Assembly: GCA_030526885.1 (NCBI GenBank) | Contig: JAUNBV010000010.1 | Coordinates: 687-19,729 of the forward strand | Reading direction: 5' to 3' | DNA length: 19,043 nucleotides | Source of the DNA: Syntrophomonadaceae bacterium | Lineage (GTDB): Bacteria; Bacillota; Syntrophomonadia; Syntrophomonadales; Syntrophomonadaceae | Shown here: in pieces, positions 1 to 6,137 of the stretch | How positions within the stretch are numbered: the first letter of the stretch is position 1 | Layout: each line of letters begins with the position of its first letter | Notes under the pieces: model-generated | What the model saw: only the letters and a program-made list of their open reading frames with translations | The model's database searches: none | What the model was told of the DNA's origin: nothing | Program-made: the position numbers and the translations under genes

Positions 1-1
1 A

Positions 2-232
2 AACAGCTTTGACGGTGGGCAGCAGCGCATAGCTTACTGGCAGGCGCTGCAAACGGTTGAATATATGGTACGGTTTTACGGTGAGGACAGTTTGCGCGCC
101 GTTTTGGCGGAGCTGAAAAAGGGAACGCGGATGAACCAAGCGGTGGGGCAGGCGCTGGAAGTGGACTTCGATGCTTTCGCGGCCGACTGCCGTCAATATA
201 TCGAACAGCAAATCATTGAGGTGGGTAAGTGA
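2..232 (+). CDS. C-terminal fragment of a peptidase-MA-like (gluzincin) protein, 5' end outside window
   Basis: An open frame enters from the left edge and stops at TGA 230-232, giving 76 residues. The visible part contains AYWQALQTVEYMVRFYGED followed by a short helical stretch ending QQIIEVGK. This alternation of helices and the YGED region resemble the C-terminal part of peptidase-MA-like zinc metallohydrolases, which in some Clostridia lie directly upstream of murA. The catalytic HExxH motif would lie outside the window, so activity cannot be judged. The stop overlaps the GTG start of murA by three bases (GTGA), which implies translational coupling and one transcript. The family call rests on resemblance and on context; the frame itself is secure. 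Confidence 0.6.
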   Translation, partial: NSFDGGQQRIAYWQALQTVEYMVRFYGEDSLRAVLAELKKGTRMNQAVGQALEVDFDAFAADCRQYIEQQIIEVGK

Positions 233-1485
233 AAAATAAACTGATTTTAGACGGGAAACAGACCGCTAACGGCGAAGTCCGCATCAGCGGCGCCAAAAAC
301 GCCGGACTGGTCATAATGGCGGCCAGCATCATGGCGGAAGGCGAGACCGTGCTGGATAATGTGCCCCGCATCCGCGACGTGGACGTTATGCTGGATATCC
401 TGACGGAAATGGGCGTGGTGTGCCGTTGGAACGAGGATCAGAGCCTTTCCATATGCCCTCCCACGGGGAACATCGATAAGCCTACGCCTTACGAGCTGTC
501 CAAAAAGCTGCGCGCATCCAACCTGTTTTTAGGGGCGCTGATGGGCCGGCAGGGCGAGGCCGCGGTTTCGCTGCCCGGCGGCTGCGATATCGGCACCCGC
601 CCTATGGATTTGCATATAAAGGGCATCTCGGCGCTGGGCGCGGAGGTTTCGCTGGAGCAGGGCAATATCTACGCCACCGCCAAACAGTTGCAAGGGGCGC
701 GTATTTATCTCGACTTTCCCAGCGTGGGCGCGACCGAAAACATAATGATGACCGCCTGCCGCGTACCAGGCCAGACTTTTATTGAAAACGCCGCCAAAGA
801 GCCGGAAATCGTTGACCTGGCCAATTTCCTCAACACCATGGGGGGGCGGGTGCGCGGCGCGGGTACCGATATCATCAAAATTGAAGGCGTACCGGAGCTG
901 AAAGCCGGGCGCTACGCCATTATCCCCGACCGCATCGAGGCCGGCACTTATATGGTGGCCGCGGCCATCAGCGGGGGCACGGTTTTGCTGGAAAACATCA
1001 TCCCCACCCATTTGCATCCCATCATCGCCAAACTGCAGGAGACCGGCGCCCATATCGAGGAGCGCGAGAGCAGCCTGCTGGTCGAAGGGTCCGCCGATAT
1101 CCGCCCGGCCGACATCAAGACCCTGCCTTACCCCGGCTTTCCCACCGACATGCAGTCACAGATGCTGGCCCTGCTGTGCAGGGCCGACGGCACCAGCGTT
1201 GTGGTGGAAAACGTATTTGAAAATCGTTTCCAGATCGTGGATGAATTCAAGCGCATGGGGGCTCAAATCAAGGTGAAGGGTATGTCCGCCATCGTACAGG
1301 GGGTGCCCCAACTGAACGGCTCCACCGTGAAGGCCACCGACTTGCGCGCCGGTGCGGCGCTTATCCTGATGGCGCTGGCCGCCGAGGGACGCACGGTAAT
1401 CGAAGAAGCCAATTACATATTCCGCGGCTATGAGGATATCGTGAATAAATTTGCCGGCCTGGGCGTGACGCTGACCGCGGAATAA
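229..1485 (+). CDS. murA: UDP-N-acetylglucosamine 1-carboxyvinyltransferase
   Basis: MurA transfers enolpyruvate from PEP to UDP-GlcNAc, the first committed step of peptidoglycan synthesis in the cytoplasm. The 418-residue length is typical. The N-terminal SGAKNAGL carries the conserved Lys-Asn pair (K23, N24). The catalytic loop PGGCDIGTRPMDLHIKG carries the Cys (C119) that is the fosfomycin target. The inverse-alpha-beta barrel repeats extend to the C-terminus, ending in the RGYEDIVNKFAGLG segment. The start is GTG at 229, with a purine-rich GAGGTGGG a few bases upstream, and it overlaps the preceding stop. Many Firmicutes carry two murA paralogues; which one this is cannot be told from the window. 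The gene runs convergent to the next gene with only 12 bases between them and no clear terminator. Confidence 0.97.
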   Translation: MKNKLILDGKQTANGEVRISGAKNAGLVIMAASIMAEGETVLDNVPRIRDVDVMLDILTEMGVVCRWNEDQSLSICPPTGNIDKPTPYELSKKLRASNLFLGALMGRQGEAAVSLPGGCDIGTRPMDLHIKGISALGAEVSLEQGNIYATAKQLQGARIYLDFPSVGATENIMMTACRVPGQTFIENAAKEPEIVDLANFLNTMGGRVRGAGTDIIKIEGVPELKAGRYAIIPDRIEAGTYMVAAAISGGTVLLENIIPTHLHPIIAKLQETGAHIEERESSLLVEGSADIRPADIKTLPYPGFPTDMQSQMLALLCRADGTSVVVENVFENRFQIVDEFKRMGAQIKVKGMSAIVQGVPQLNGSTVKATDLRAGAALILMALAAEGRTVIEEANYIFRGYEDIVNKFAGLGVTLTAE

Positions 1486-1497
1486 CTGCCGCCGCCC

Positions 1498-2415
1498 CTA
1501 ATCCTTGTAACCCAACGCCCGCGCCACCCGCTCATACTGTGGCGTGGCTACGCCAAACCGCCGCCCCAGCAACACCGGTTCGAATACCAGGCCGTCGATT
1601 TCCGATTCCCCGCCCTTTTTGATATCCTTTTGCATGGAAGTGGTCATCTCCGGAGCCAGCGCGTCGGTGATGGCCAGGATATCCTCAATCAGATCCTCCC
1701 GCAGCCATACCTCCATCGCCACCGCCAGCGCCATAATCTCACGGATGAGAGCTACATACAGTTCCCGCACCTCGCCCGGCCGCTGGAAAGCTCCGGCCGC
1801 GACGTCAAAAAACGCGCCCGCTGCCGCCATGGCCGATACCAAAGCATACTTATGCAGCGCGGCGCTGCGTATATCCGCAGCGGCCGCAGCATCTATCCCC
1901 GCCGCCCGTAAATCGCTCACGATATCGTCAAATACCGGCAGCCGCCCCGCCGGTTCGCGGCTGCCGAAGATGACCCGAAAAATGTCGCCCCGATGCAGTA
2001 TCTCCCCCGGCGCGCTGATTTCCGCGGCGATATACATGCAGCCATCGGTGATATTCAGCCCCGGCAACTGCGCGGCCAGCTTGGCCCCGGTGCCGTAAAT
2101 ATTTAAAATGGGGATGACTACCGTATCCGGGCCGGCGGCCCGTTGCAGCAGCGGCACCACGGCGGGCAGCGAGTAACCCTTTACACACACGATAATAACA
2201 TCCGCCCGGCCGCTATACTCCTCCGCGCTCAGGGCCCGGATATGGGGCAGCACATAGTCCCCCCCGCCAAATCGCCTTATGGTCAGGCCCTTTTGCTGCA
2301 GCGCCCATAGATGCTCCCCCGGTTGCTCCACCAGCGTGACCGCTCGTCCGGACTGCGCCAGATAGCCGCCGATACTGCCGCCGGTCCCCCCGGCACCGAT
2401 TATCAGGTATTCCAT
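1498..2415 (-). CDS. 2-dehydropantoate 2-reductase (ketopantoate reductase, PanE/ApbA) family protein
   Basis: Members reduce ketopantoate to pantoate with NADPH (pantothenate and CoA pathway), though the family has many paralogues of unknown substrate. The 305-residue product opens with a Rossmann motif GAGGTGG (residues 7-13). It has VCVKGY (K79) in the nucleotide-binding half, N105 in the position of the usual NG motif, K189 in LHKYAL where the family's catalytic Lys lies, and SEIDGLV with E272, matching the (T)EID motif that binds the substrate. The open frame starts seven codons earlier, but GGAGGGG sits inside that extension at the correct distance from ATG 2415, so I use 2415. It appears monocistronic, with an extended -10 promoter at 2465-2473. 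No panB or panC lies nearby, so a role in pantothenate synthesis is inference. Confidence 0.85.
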   Translation of the reverse strand: MEYLIIGAGGTGGSIGGYLAQSGRAVTLVEQPGEHLWALQQKGLTIRRFGGGDYVLPHIRALSAEEYSGRADVIIVCVKGYSLPAVVPLLQRAAGPDTVVIPILNIYGTGAKLAAQLPGLNITDGCMYIAAEISAPGEILHRGDIFRVIFGSREPAGRLPVFDDIVSDLRAAGIDAAAAADIRSAALHKYALVSAMAAAGAFFDVAAGAFQRPGEVRELYVALIREIMALAVAMEVWLREDLIEDILAITDALAPEMTTSMQKDIKKGGESEIDGLVFEPVLLGRRFGVATPQYERVARALGYKD

Positions 2416-2464
2416 AATATTCCCCTCCACGTCCACAGAGCACCCTCTCCTGCCCTATGAGGTA

Positions 2465-2473
2465 ATTATACCA
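2465..2473 (-). promoter_or_regulatory. Extended -10 promoter of the ketopantoate reductase gene
   Basis: Read on the minus strand, the sequence is TGGTATAAT, a perfect -10 hexamer with the TG extension. There is no good -35 hexamer at 17 bases. It lies about 50 bases upstream of the ATG at 2415 and overlaps nothing else. An inverted repeat lies directly upstream, at 2480-2507. Confidence 0.65.
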
Positions 2474-2479
2474 TGCAGA

Positions 2480-2507
2480 CAAAATGCTTGCTGGCAAGGG
2501 CATTTTG
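2480..2507. repeat. 28-base inverted repeat over the -35 region of the promoter
   Basis: CAAAATGC at 2480-2487 pairs exactly with GCATTTTG at 2500-2507, and an inner TTGC/GCAA pair adds to the stem. The element sits where a repressor or activator of the adjacent promoter would bind. It is not followed by a T-tract suited to a terminator on the minus strand. It may be an operator; no cognate regulator gene is adjacent. Confidence 0.45.
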
Positions 2508-2548
2508 GCGAAGCCGTCAATGGCACAGCCGCGCGAAGCGCCGTAAAC

Positions 2549-2584
2549 AAAAATCAGGCAGCCCAGCGCGGGCCGCCTGATTTT
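2549..2584 (-). terminator. Rho-independent terminator of the surface-protein unit
   Basis: On the minus strand AAAATCAGGC and GCCTGATTTTT form a long stem around a GC-rich loop, ending in a T-run, 28 bases after the stop of the gene that ends at 2613. The stem is symmetrical enough to work in both directions, so it may also block transcripts coming from murA. Confidence 0.8.
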
Positions 2585-2612
2585 GTTCCGTAAACATCAT
2601 GTCTGGTGAAGG

Positions 2613-3155
2613 CTACTGCTTTACCGCCAGCGTTATTTTGGCGGCGGCGGTGCCGGCCGGGGCTTGGGTTTCGCTGTCCAGCGCGGTAAATGTGGCGGTG
2701 GCGGCATATTCACCGGCCGGCAGGAGCACGTCTAAGGAGTCGCTTTCGATATACCGGCCAGGCTCTATGACATCGGTGGTGTATACCGCTTCCCCGGTTT
2801 CATCCAGCGAGATTTGAACCTGCATCAAATAGTGATTGCCCGATATGTTTTCGATACGCATCTCACCTGGGGCAAAACCGTGGGCAAAGGTAATGTAAGG
2901 ATTTATGGATATATGAAACATTCCCTCCTCCACGACGCGGTTTAGCTCGGCGACGATATCCTCCTGCGGCCAATCTGCGAACCCGCTGTTATCTGAACTG
3001 AAACTGCGTCCGGCCTTAACGCCATCTACCATCGATCCATCGGTATCTCCCGGCAACAGCAACAGCACCGTCAAACCCACGATGACCAGGCTCATCACTG
3101 CCACTGCCGCCTTCAACGCCATGCTGTTTTTCTGAGGTCTATTTGGTTGATTCAT
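2613..3155 (-). CDS. Membrane-anchored extracellular protein of unknown function
   Basis: The 180-residue protein has a short cytoplasmic N-terminus, one hydrophobic segment at about residues 13-35 and a soluble outside domain. The domain contains EEGMFHISINPYITFA, RIENISGNHYLMQVQIS, LDETGEAVYTT, PGRYIESDSLD and LPAGEYAATATFTALDSET. I recognise this pattern only as a recurrent, uncharacterised beta-sandwich-like domain of Firmicutes surface proteins. The start at 3155 follows GGGAG at good spacing. The gene lies 36 bases after the secreted-protein gene (3192-3758) on the same strand and ends just before a strong terminator, so the two form one operon. A role as the membrane partner or anchor of that secreted protein is inference. 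Confidence 0.75.
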   Translation of the reverse strand: MNQPNRPQKNSMALKAAVAVMSLVIVGLTVLLLLPGDTDGSMVDGVKAGRSFSSDNSGFADWPQEDIVAELNRVVEEGMFHISINPYITFAHGFAPGEMRIENISGNHYLMQVQISLDETGEAVYTTDVIEPGRYIESDSLDVLLPAGEYAATATFTALDSETQAPAGTAAAKITLAVKQ

Positions 3156-3191
3156 ATTTTTTCTCCCATCATGCTAGCTATTGCCTGCGGT

Positions 3192-3758
3192 TCAGCGCGG
3201 GTTGTACGAACCGGCCCTAATGGTATATTGAATATCAAAAGCATGATCCGCTGCGGTGGGCCGCGGCAGATCCCAGGCGTAACCGGAAAACGTCAGCGCC
3301 TTGCTGCCGCCGATGCCCAAATTATAATCGGCGGAGGGCGTGAAAGCGTCGGCAAACTGCCACTCGTTGCCACCGTTAGTCAGCGTGATAGCCAGCGTAG
3401 CGCCGCTGGCGTTCGAGGGCTGAGAACGAGGCGTCACTATAAAGGTGTAGCCGCTGGCAGCCGTAGCTGTAGCCGCAGCTACATAGATGGGAAAATCGGA
3501 ACCGTTAGTGATGGAATAATTATTGGGGCCGATGACCTCGCCGCTAGCGGAAGTGACTGCCAGAGTCACCGCCAGCGGCACCGTGGCGCGTAGATTGCCG
3601 CCACCGATCTCGATCAGACTCACCGCGGTGGAAGCGGTGCCAAAAGTGCCGGAAGTAGCATTGCTCCCCGTGGCCCCATGCACTGCCGCCGACATCCCCA
3701 GCAACAGCACCAGGGACAGCGCCACCGCCCACAGTTTTCTATGTTTCCTTTTTGCCAT
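3192..3758 (-). CDS. Secreted beta-rich protein of unknown function
   Basis: The 188-residue product starts with a textbook signal peptide: MAKRKHRK, a hydrophobic core WAVALSLVLLLGMSAAV, then cleavage near HGA (about residues 27-29). The mature part is rich in Thr, Ser, Gly and Ala with alternating hydrophobic residues, as in a beta-sandwich, and has few charges. It includes NNYSITNGSDFPIYVAAATA and ends FDIQYTIRAGSYNPR. No sorting signal (LPxTG) or transmembrane tail is present, so it is either released or held by partners. The start is well supported by AAAGGAGG about nine bases upstream of ATG 3758. A strong promoter at 4095-4123 gives it an unusually long leader (3759-4088). It could be a fibre or coat subunit, but nothing in the sequence proves that. 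Confidence 0.75.
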   Translation of the reverse strand: MAKRKHRKLWAVALSLVLLLGMSAAVHGATGSNATSGTFGTASTAVSLIEIGGGNLRATVPLAVTLAVTSASGEVIGPNNYSITNGSDFPIYVAAATATAASGYTFIVTPRSQPSNASGATLAITLTNGGNEWQFADAFTPSADYNLGIGGSKALTFSGYAWDLPRPTAADHAFDIQYTIRAGSYNPR

Positions 3759-4088
3759 TAAGATTGCCTCCTTTATTTAATAAATTGGGTTACACCCTGC
3801 GCTTTTCCAGCGCTCAAGCCACCTCCCTCCATGCCGTTGCGGCAGTGATGCAGAAAAATCAAAACGCCGTGCGGGGATTCCGTCACGACGCAATAATGCT
3901 TAAAAATATAAGGCAACATGCCACAAGTAACATGCGATATAGCCAATGCAGCTTGTCCGAAGAAAGCCGACAAGGTATAATCAAAGGCATGCGGCAGGGT
4001 CTATGCCTGTGTGCGTGGTGGAGGGTCACCCGTGCAAGCCGTTGGGTAGTACCAGTACTCAACGGTTGCCGCTCTTCAATTTTTCGTA
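3759..4088 (-). promoter_or_regulatory. Long structured 5' leader of the secreted-protein operon
   Basis: Between the promoter at 4095-4123 and ATG 3758 lie about 330 transcribed bases without a good ORF. On the minus strand the leader holds several stems. CCGTTG/CAACGG (around 4041-4065) has an inner GTAC/GTAC pair. GGCAT/ATGCC lies at about 3986-4007, CTTGTC/GACAAG at 3952-3974 and GCGCT/AGCGC at 3799-3813. A wider pair, GCGGCA with TGCCGC (3991-3996 and 4067-4072), encloses the first two stems. No terminator T-run is obvious, so control by sequestering the ribosome-binding site or by RNA stability is more likely than attenuation. I could not match it to c-di-GMP, SAM, TPP, cobalamin, T-box or c-di-AMP consensus motifs from memory. 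Confidence 0.55.
3953..3981 (+). promoter_or_regulatory. Possible plus-strand promoter inside the leader region
   Basis: On the plus strand TTGTCC (3953-3958) is followed after exactly 17 bases by a perfect TATAAT (3976-3981). It would drive an antisense transcript through the structured part of the leader toward the opposing promoter at 4095-4123. CTTGTC and GACAAG (3952-3957, 3969-3974) form an inverted repeat within it. No plus-strand gene follows, so the site may be fortuitous. Confidence 0.3.
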
Positions 4089-4094
4089 CTTTAC

Positions 4095-4123
4095 ATTATA
4101 GTTCCTCTCCGCAATATTTGCAA
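4095..4123 (-). promoter_or_regulatory. Sigma-A-type promoter of the secreted-protein operon
   Basis: On the minus strand TTGCAA (4118-4123) and TATAAT (4095-4100) are separated by 17 bases. Transcription would start near 4088, giving the long leader described above. The Wzz-like gene upstream ends at 4156, so this promoter separates the two units. Confidence 0.75.
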
Positions 4124-4155
4124 ATCTTTTCTGAACCTTTGGGCCGACGCGCCTT

Positions 4156-5235
4156 TTAAGCTTCCTTGCGATAATAGCGCCATACTACCCATACGCAGGC
4201 CAGGCCGAAGCCGAGGATGGCCATGATGACAATGGTTAACATAAAGTTGGTGGTAGCCGACGCCGCGGCAGGAGGCGCGGTTACCGCCACGGTATATACC
4301 GCCGGAGCGGTGAGATTCGCTGCGTCAAATACCCATTCCGCAGCAATGTTCAGCGGCACGTCAACCGCCAGTTTCTGCGCCATTTGGTTCAGCTCTTCAG
4401 CATATTCCTCAATAGCCGCCAGGCCATCAATAATCAGTTCGTCCGCATACTCCGTCTGCCGCAGGCGCTCCGCATTATCCGCCACCCCGGAAAGCTGGTC
4501 CAGGAGCACCGCGTTGTCCTCATATTCATCCTGACACATCTCCAATTCGCGCACCTTTTCCATGCCCTTCAGCGTGGCCTCTACGGAAACCGGGTTTTCC
4601 GCATCGGTACCCGCTACCGCCAGAGAGCTTAAGAAAGCGATTTCCTGCTGCAAATAATTGATTTCCCGGGTCAGTTCCCGCTGCCGGGTGGACAGCTCCA
4701 ATAGTTTGTTCTCCATATCCGCGGGCTGGATAAGATCGTAAAAACGGTGAATGTTGCCGGCCAGCATAATGGTATCGTCATATTTATCCACCATCTCGAT
4801 CCGCAGCTCGTTGAGAGCGCTTATTTCAGTCGATTTTTGGGCATAATTCGTGGATGACAGATATGTATTCACCGCATCCAGATACTGTAGCATACCGGTA
4901 TAATATTTTTCGGCCCCCTCAAAAAGGTCATCATAATCCATGTCGGGACGCACCGGTACCGCTTCCAGCAAATCCACCTGCGCCGTCACTGCCGCCCCCG
5001 AATCCGCATCCGCCGGAGCATAGCGCCAATACGCCACTCCCAGCCCCAGCACGGCAAAGATCAGCGTTATTACCGCCACCTGCTTCCAGTGCTTGAGCAA
5101 GACCCCCCAAGCCTTAACCAGATCGATCTCCATCTCGTCCGCCGCATCAGTAGTAAGACGCACCGTAATCGGCTCCTTGGGGTCGAATACTACGCGCACC
5201 TCTTCCCGGTTGGCATCGTTAATATTATCGGCCAT
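4156..5235 (-). CDS. Wzz-like polysaccharide chain-length determinant / coiled-coil membrane protein
   Basis: The 359-residue protein has the arrangement of the Wzz/polysaccharide co-polymerase family. A cytoplasmic N-terminus carries EIDLVKAWGVLLKHWKQ just before a first membrane segment (about 52-70). A long extracytoplasmic, largely helical region of about 260 residues follows, with charged heptad-like stretches such as ENKLLELSTRQRELTREI. A second membrane segment lies near 331-351, with a short basic tail (WRYYRKEA). Such proteins set the length of exported polysaccharides. The C-terminal Pro/Gly-rich motif of classic Wzz is not clear, and no glycosyltransferase or tyrosine kinase is adjacent, so the role is tentative. 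GGAGG lies just before ATG 5235. It has its own promoter at 5266-5294 and neighbours two surface-protein genes on the same strand. Confidence 0.7.
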   Translation of the reverse strand: MADNINDANREEVRVVFDPKEPITVRLTTDAADEMEIDLVKAWGVLLKHWKQVAVITLIFAVLGLGVAYWRYAPADADSGAAVTAQVDLLEAVPVRPDMDYDDLFEGAEKYYTGMLQYLDAVNTYLSSTNYAQKSTEISALNELRIEMVDKYDDTIMLAGNIHRFYDLIQPADMENKLLELSTRQRELTREINYLQQEIAFLSSLAVAGTDAENPVSVEATLKGMEKVRELEMCQDEYEDNAVLLDQLSGVADNAERLRQTEYADELIIDGLAAIEEYAEELNQMAQKLAVDVPLNIAAEWVFDAANLTAPAVYTVAVTAPPAAASATTNFMLTIVIMAILGFGLACVWVVWRYYRKEA

Positions 5236-5265
5236 CGTATTACCTCCATATCAAACTGTATCATA

Positions 5266-5294
5266 ATTATACCTATTAACACCATCGGTGCCAA
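5266..5294 (-). promoter_or_regulatory. Sigma-A-type promoter of the Wzz-like gene
   Basis: On the minus strand TTGGCA (5289-5294) and TATAAT (5266-5271) are spaced 17 bases apart, about 30 bases upstream of the ATG at 5235. The resulting leader is short and ends in a good ribosome-binding site. Confidence 0.8.
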
Positions 5295-5665
5295 GCCATG
5301 CGGTACCACTTATTTTACCATGCATAGCCCCCGGCTTCAATGATAACCGCGCCACCGCGGCTCGCTGGCCCCGCAGGGTGCACGGCGAAAACCTACCGCT
5401 ATACGCGATACATTTGATTAGCGCGGCGGGACAGTCTTTGGGTGCGGGCTGAATGGTCGCTGATGGTGTGGCGAATGGTCATTTCTTGTTAAGTGCCCGG
5501 TCTCGTTTGTTAAGCGCATTCATCTCATCCCTTGGTCACCATGTCGCTCAGGGGCCGCCCATAGTCATGTTAAAAACCGTTTCCGAGCCCGGCCGCTGCG
5601 GAAAAGCATTACCACGGGCTTTGGTCGATCGGGCACTTGGTTTCCTTAATTTAGGCCCAGAAATA
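5295..5665. other. Gene-poor stretch with long-range complementarity
   Basis: I see no gene here with a credible ribosome-binding site or a recognisable product. AAGTGCCCG (5491-5499) and CGGGCACTT (5630-5638) are perfectly complementary and enclose 130 bases. Inside them AGCCCG (5586-5591) pairs with CGGGCT (5615-5620). The 81-codon plus-strand frame at 5453-5698 runs into the hairpin at 5666-5694 and looks accidental. The stretch could be a structured RNA, a relic of a mobile element or simple spacer. Confidence 0.4.
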
Positions 5666-5694
5666 GGGGCTGTCCGCTGCGTTGGGACAGCCCC
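5666..5694 (-). terminator. Terminator-like hairpin downstream of the UGA-containing gene
   Basis: GGGGCTGTCC (5666-5675) and GGACAGCCCC (5685-5694) form a perfect 10-bp stem with a nine-base loop. It lies 41 bases after the stop of the gene ending at 5736. The tract after the stem on the minus strand is only weakly T-rich (TATTTCT), so termination may be imperfect. GGGACAGCCCC-type stems are also common as dispersed repeats in Clostridia. Confidence 0.5.
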
Positions 5695-5735
5695 TTAATT
5701 GTGGGGCAAAATAATGCTCCGATGAGTTTCAACGC

Positions 5736-6047
5736 CTATTGGGCTTCATCCAGAATTTCCACGATGGCGTCGGGGGCGATGACCCCGGCCAAGCGGAGGG
5801 TGCCGTTGATGGCGGTCAGCGGGAAGGAGTATCCCCGTTTCACTACGTCCTCTACTTCGGGAAACATGCTCAAATCCTGTTCGGCGGTATCGATATATTC
5901 ACATTCGATTTGGCCGTATTTAGCGGTGAGCATCTCTTTTAGACGGTCGAATTCGCTTCTTACATCGGCTGGCCCGCAGCCGGCGCAACCGGCTGCTCAA
6001 CCGCCGCCGCCGGTGTTTATTCCCCCATAAACTTCTACTCTATGCAT
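5736..6047 (-). CDS. Candidate selenoprotein: small thioredoxin-fold-like protein read through an in-frame UGA
   Basis: ATG 6047 sits nine bases after a strong GGAGG (6058-6062 region) and opens a frame of 103 codons ending at TAG 5736-5738, interrupted only by TGA at codon 17 (5997-5999). The product begins MHRVEVYGGINTGGGG, then the UGA residue, then AAGCAGCGPADV. The start VEVYGG looks like the first strand of a thioredoxin-like fold. The UGA residue and C21/C24 form a U-x3-C-x2-C cluster at the tip, and SEFDRLKEMLTAKY would be the first helix. The IECEYIDT strand and the SFPLTAINGTLRLAG segment with its cis-Pro-like position match small YuzD-type or glutaredoxin-like Firmicutes proteins. 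A gene starting only at the internal ATG 5933 would lack the redox motif and has a poor ribosome-binding site. Hairpins follow the UGA directly. Selenocysteine is the best explanation; a pseudogene or sequencing error remains possible. It lies 90 bases after the Nudix gene; a TATAAT (6093-6098) lacks a clear -35. Confidence 0.65.
5966..5996 (-). promoter_or_regulatory. SECIS-like hairpins just downstream of the in-frame UGA
   Basis: Two mutually exclusive stems start right after the UGA (5997-5999). One is a perfect 8-bp stem, GCAGCCGG/CCGGCTGC, with a five-base loop (5976-5996 on the plus strand). The other is a 6-bp stem, CGGCTG/CAGCCG, with loop CGGGC (5966-5982), whose loop begins 20 bases after the UGA. 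Bacterial SECIS elements lie within the coding region with a G-containing apical loop about 16-37 bases past the UGA, which the second stem satisfies. Confidence 0.5.
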
Positions 6048-6137
6048 TTCATATTACCTCCGTTTCTAGTATGCCATATCAGCTTAAATTTAATTATAAC
6101 CCATTTTGCCATTGATGGTACAGTATATTATCTAAGG

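Noticed and set aside
1544..2098. A 184-codon plus-strand frame opposite the ketopantoate reductase gene
   Set aside because: It is antisense to a gene with clear family motifs and its own composition (Ser/Ala/Arg-rich) is typical of a shadow frame.
3986..4075. A c-di-GMP (GEMM) or other known riboswitch in the leader of the secreted-protein gene
   Set aside because: The hallmark conserved strings of GEMM-I/II, SAM, TPP, cobalamin, FMN, lysine and T-box classes could not be found on either strand; only unassigned stems remain.
5453..5698. An 81-codon plus-strand frame in the gap
   Set aside because: It has no ribosome-binding site, reads through a perfect hairpin at its end and has no recognisable domain.
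5736..5933. A short 65-residue gene starting at ATG 5933
   Set aside because: The start lacks a good ribosome-binding site, and the upstream in-frame sequence continues the same protein fold back to a well-placed ATG at 6047 through one UGA.
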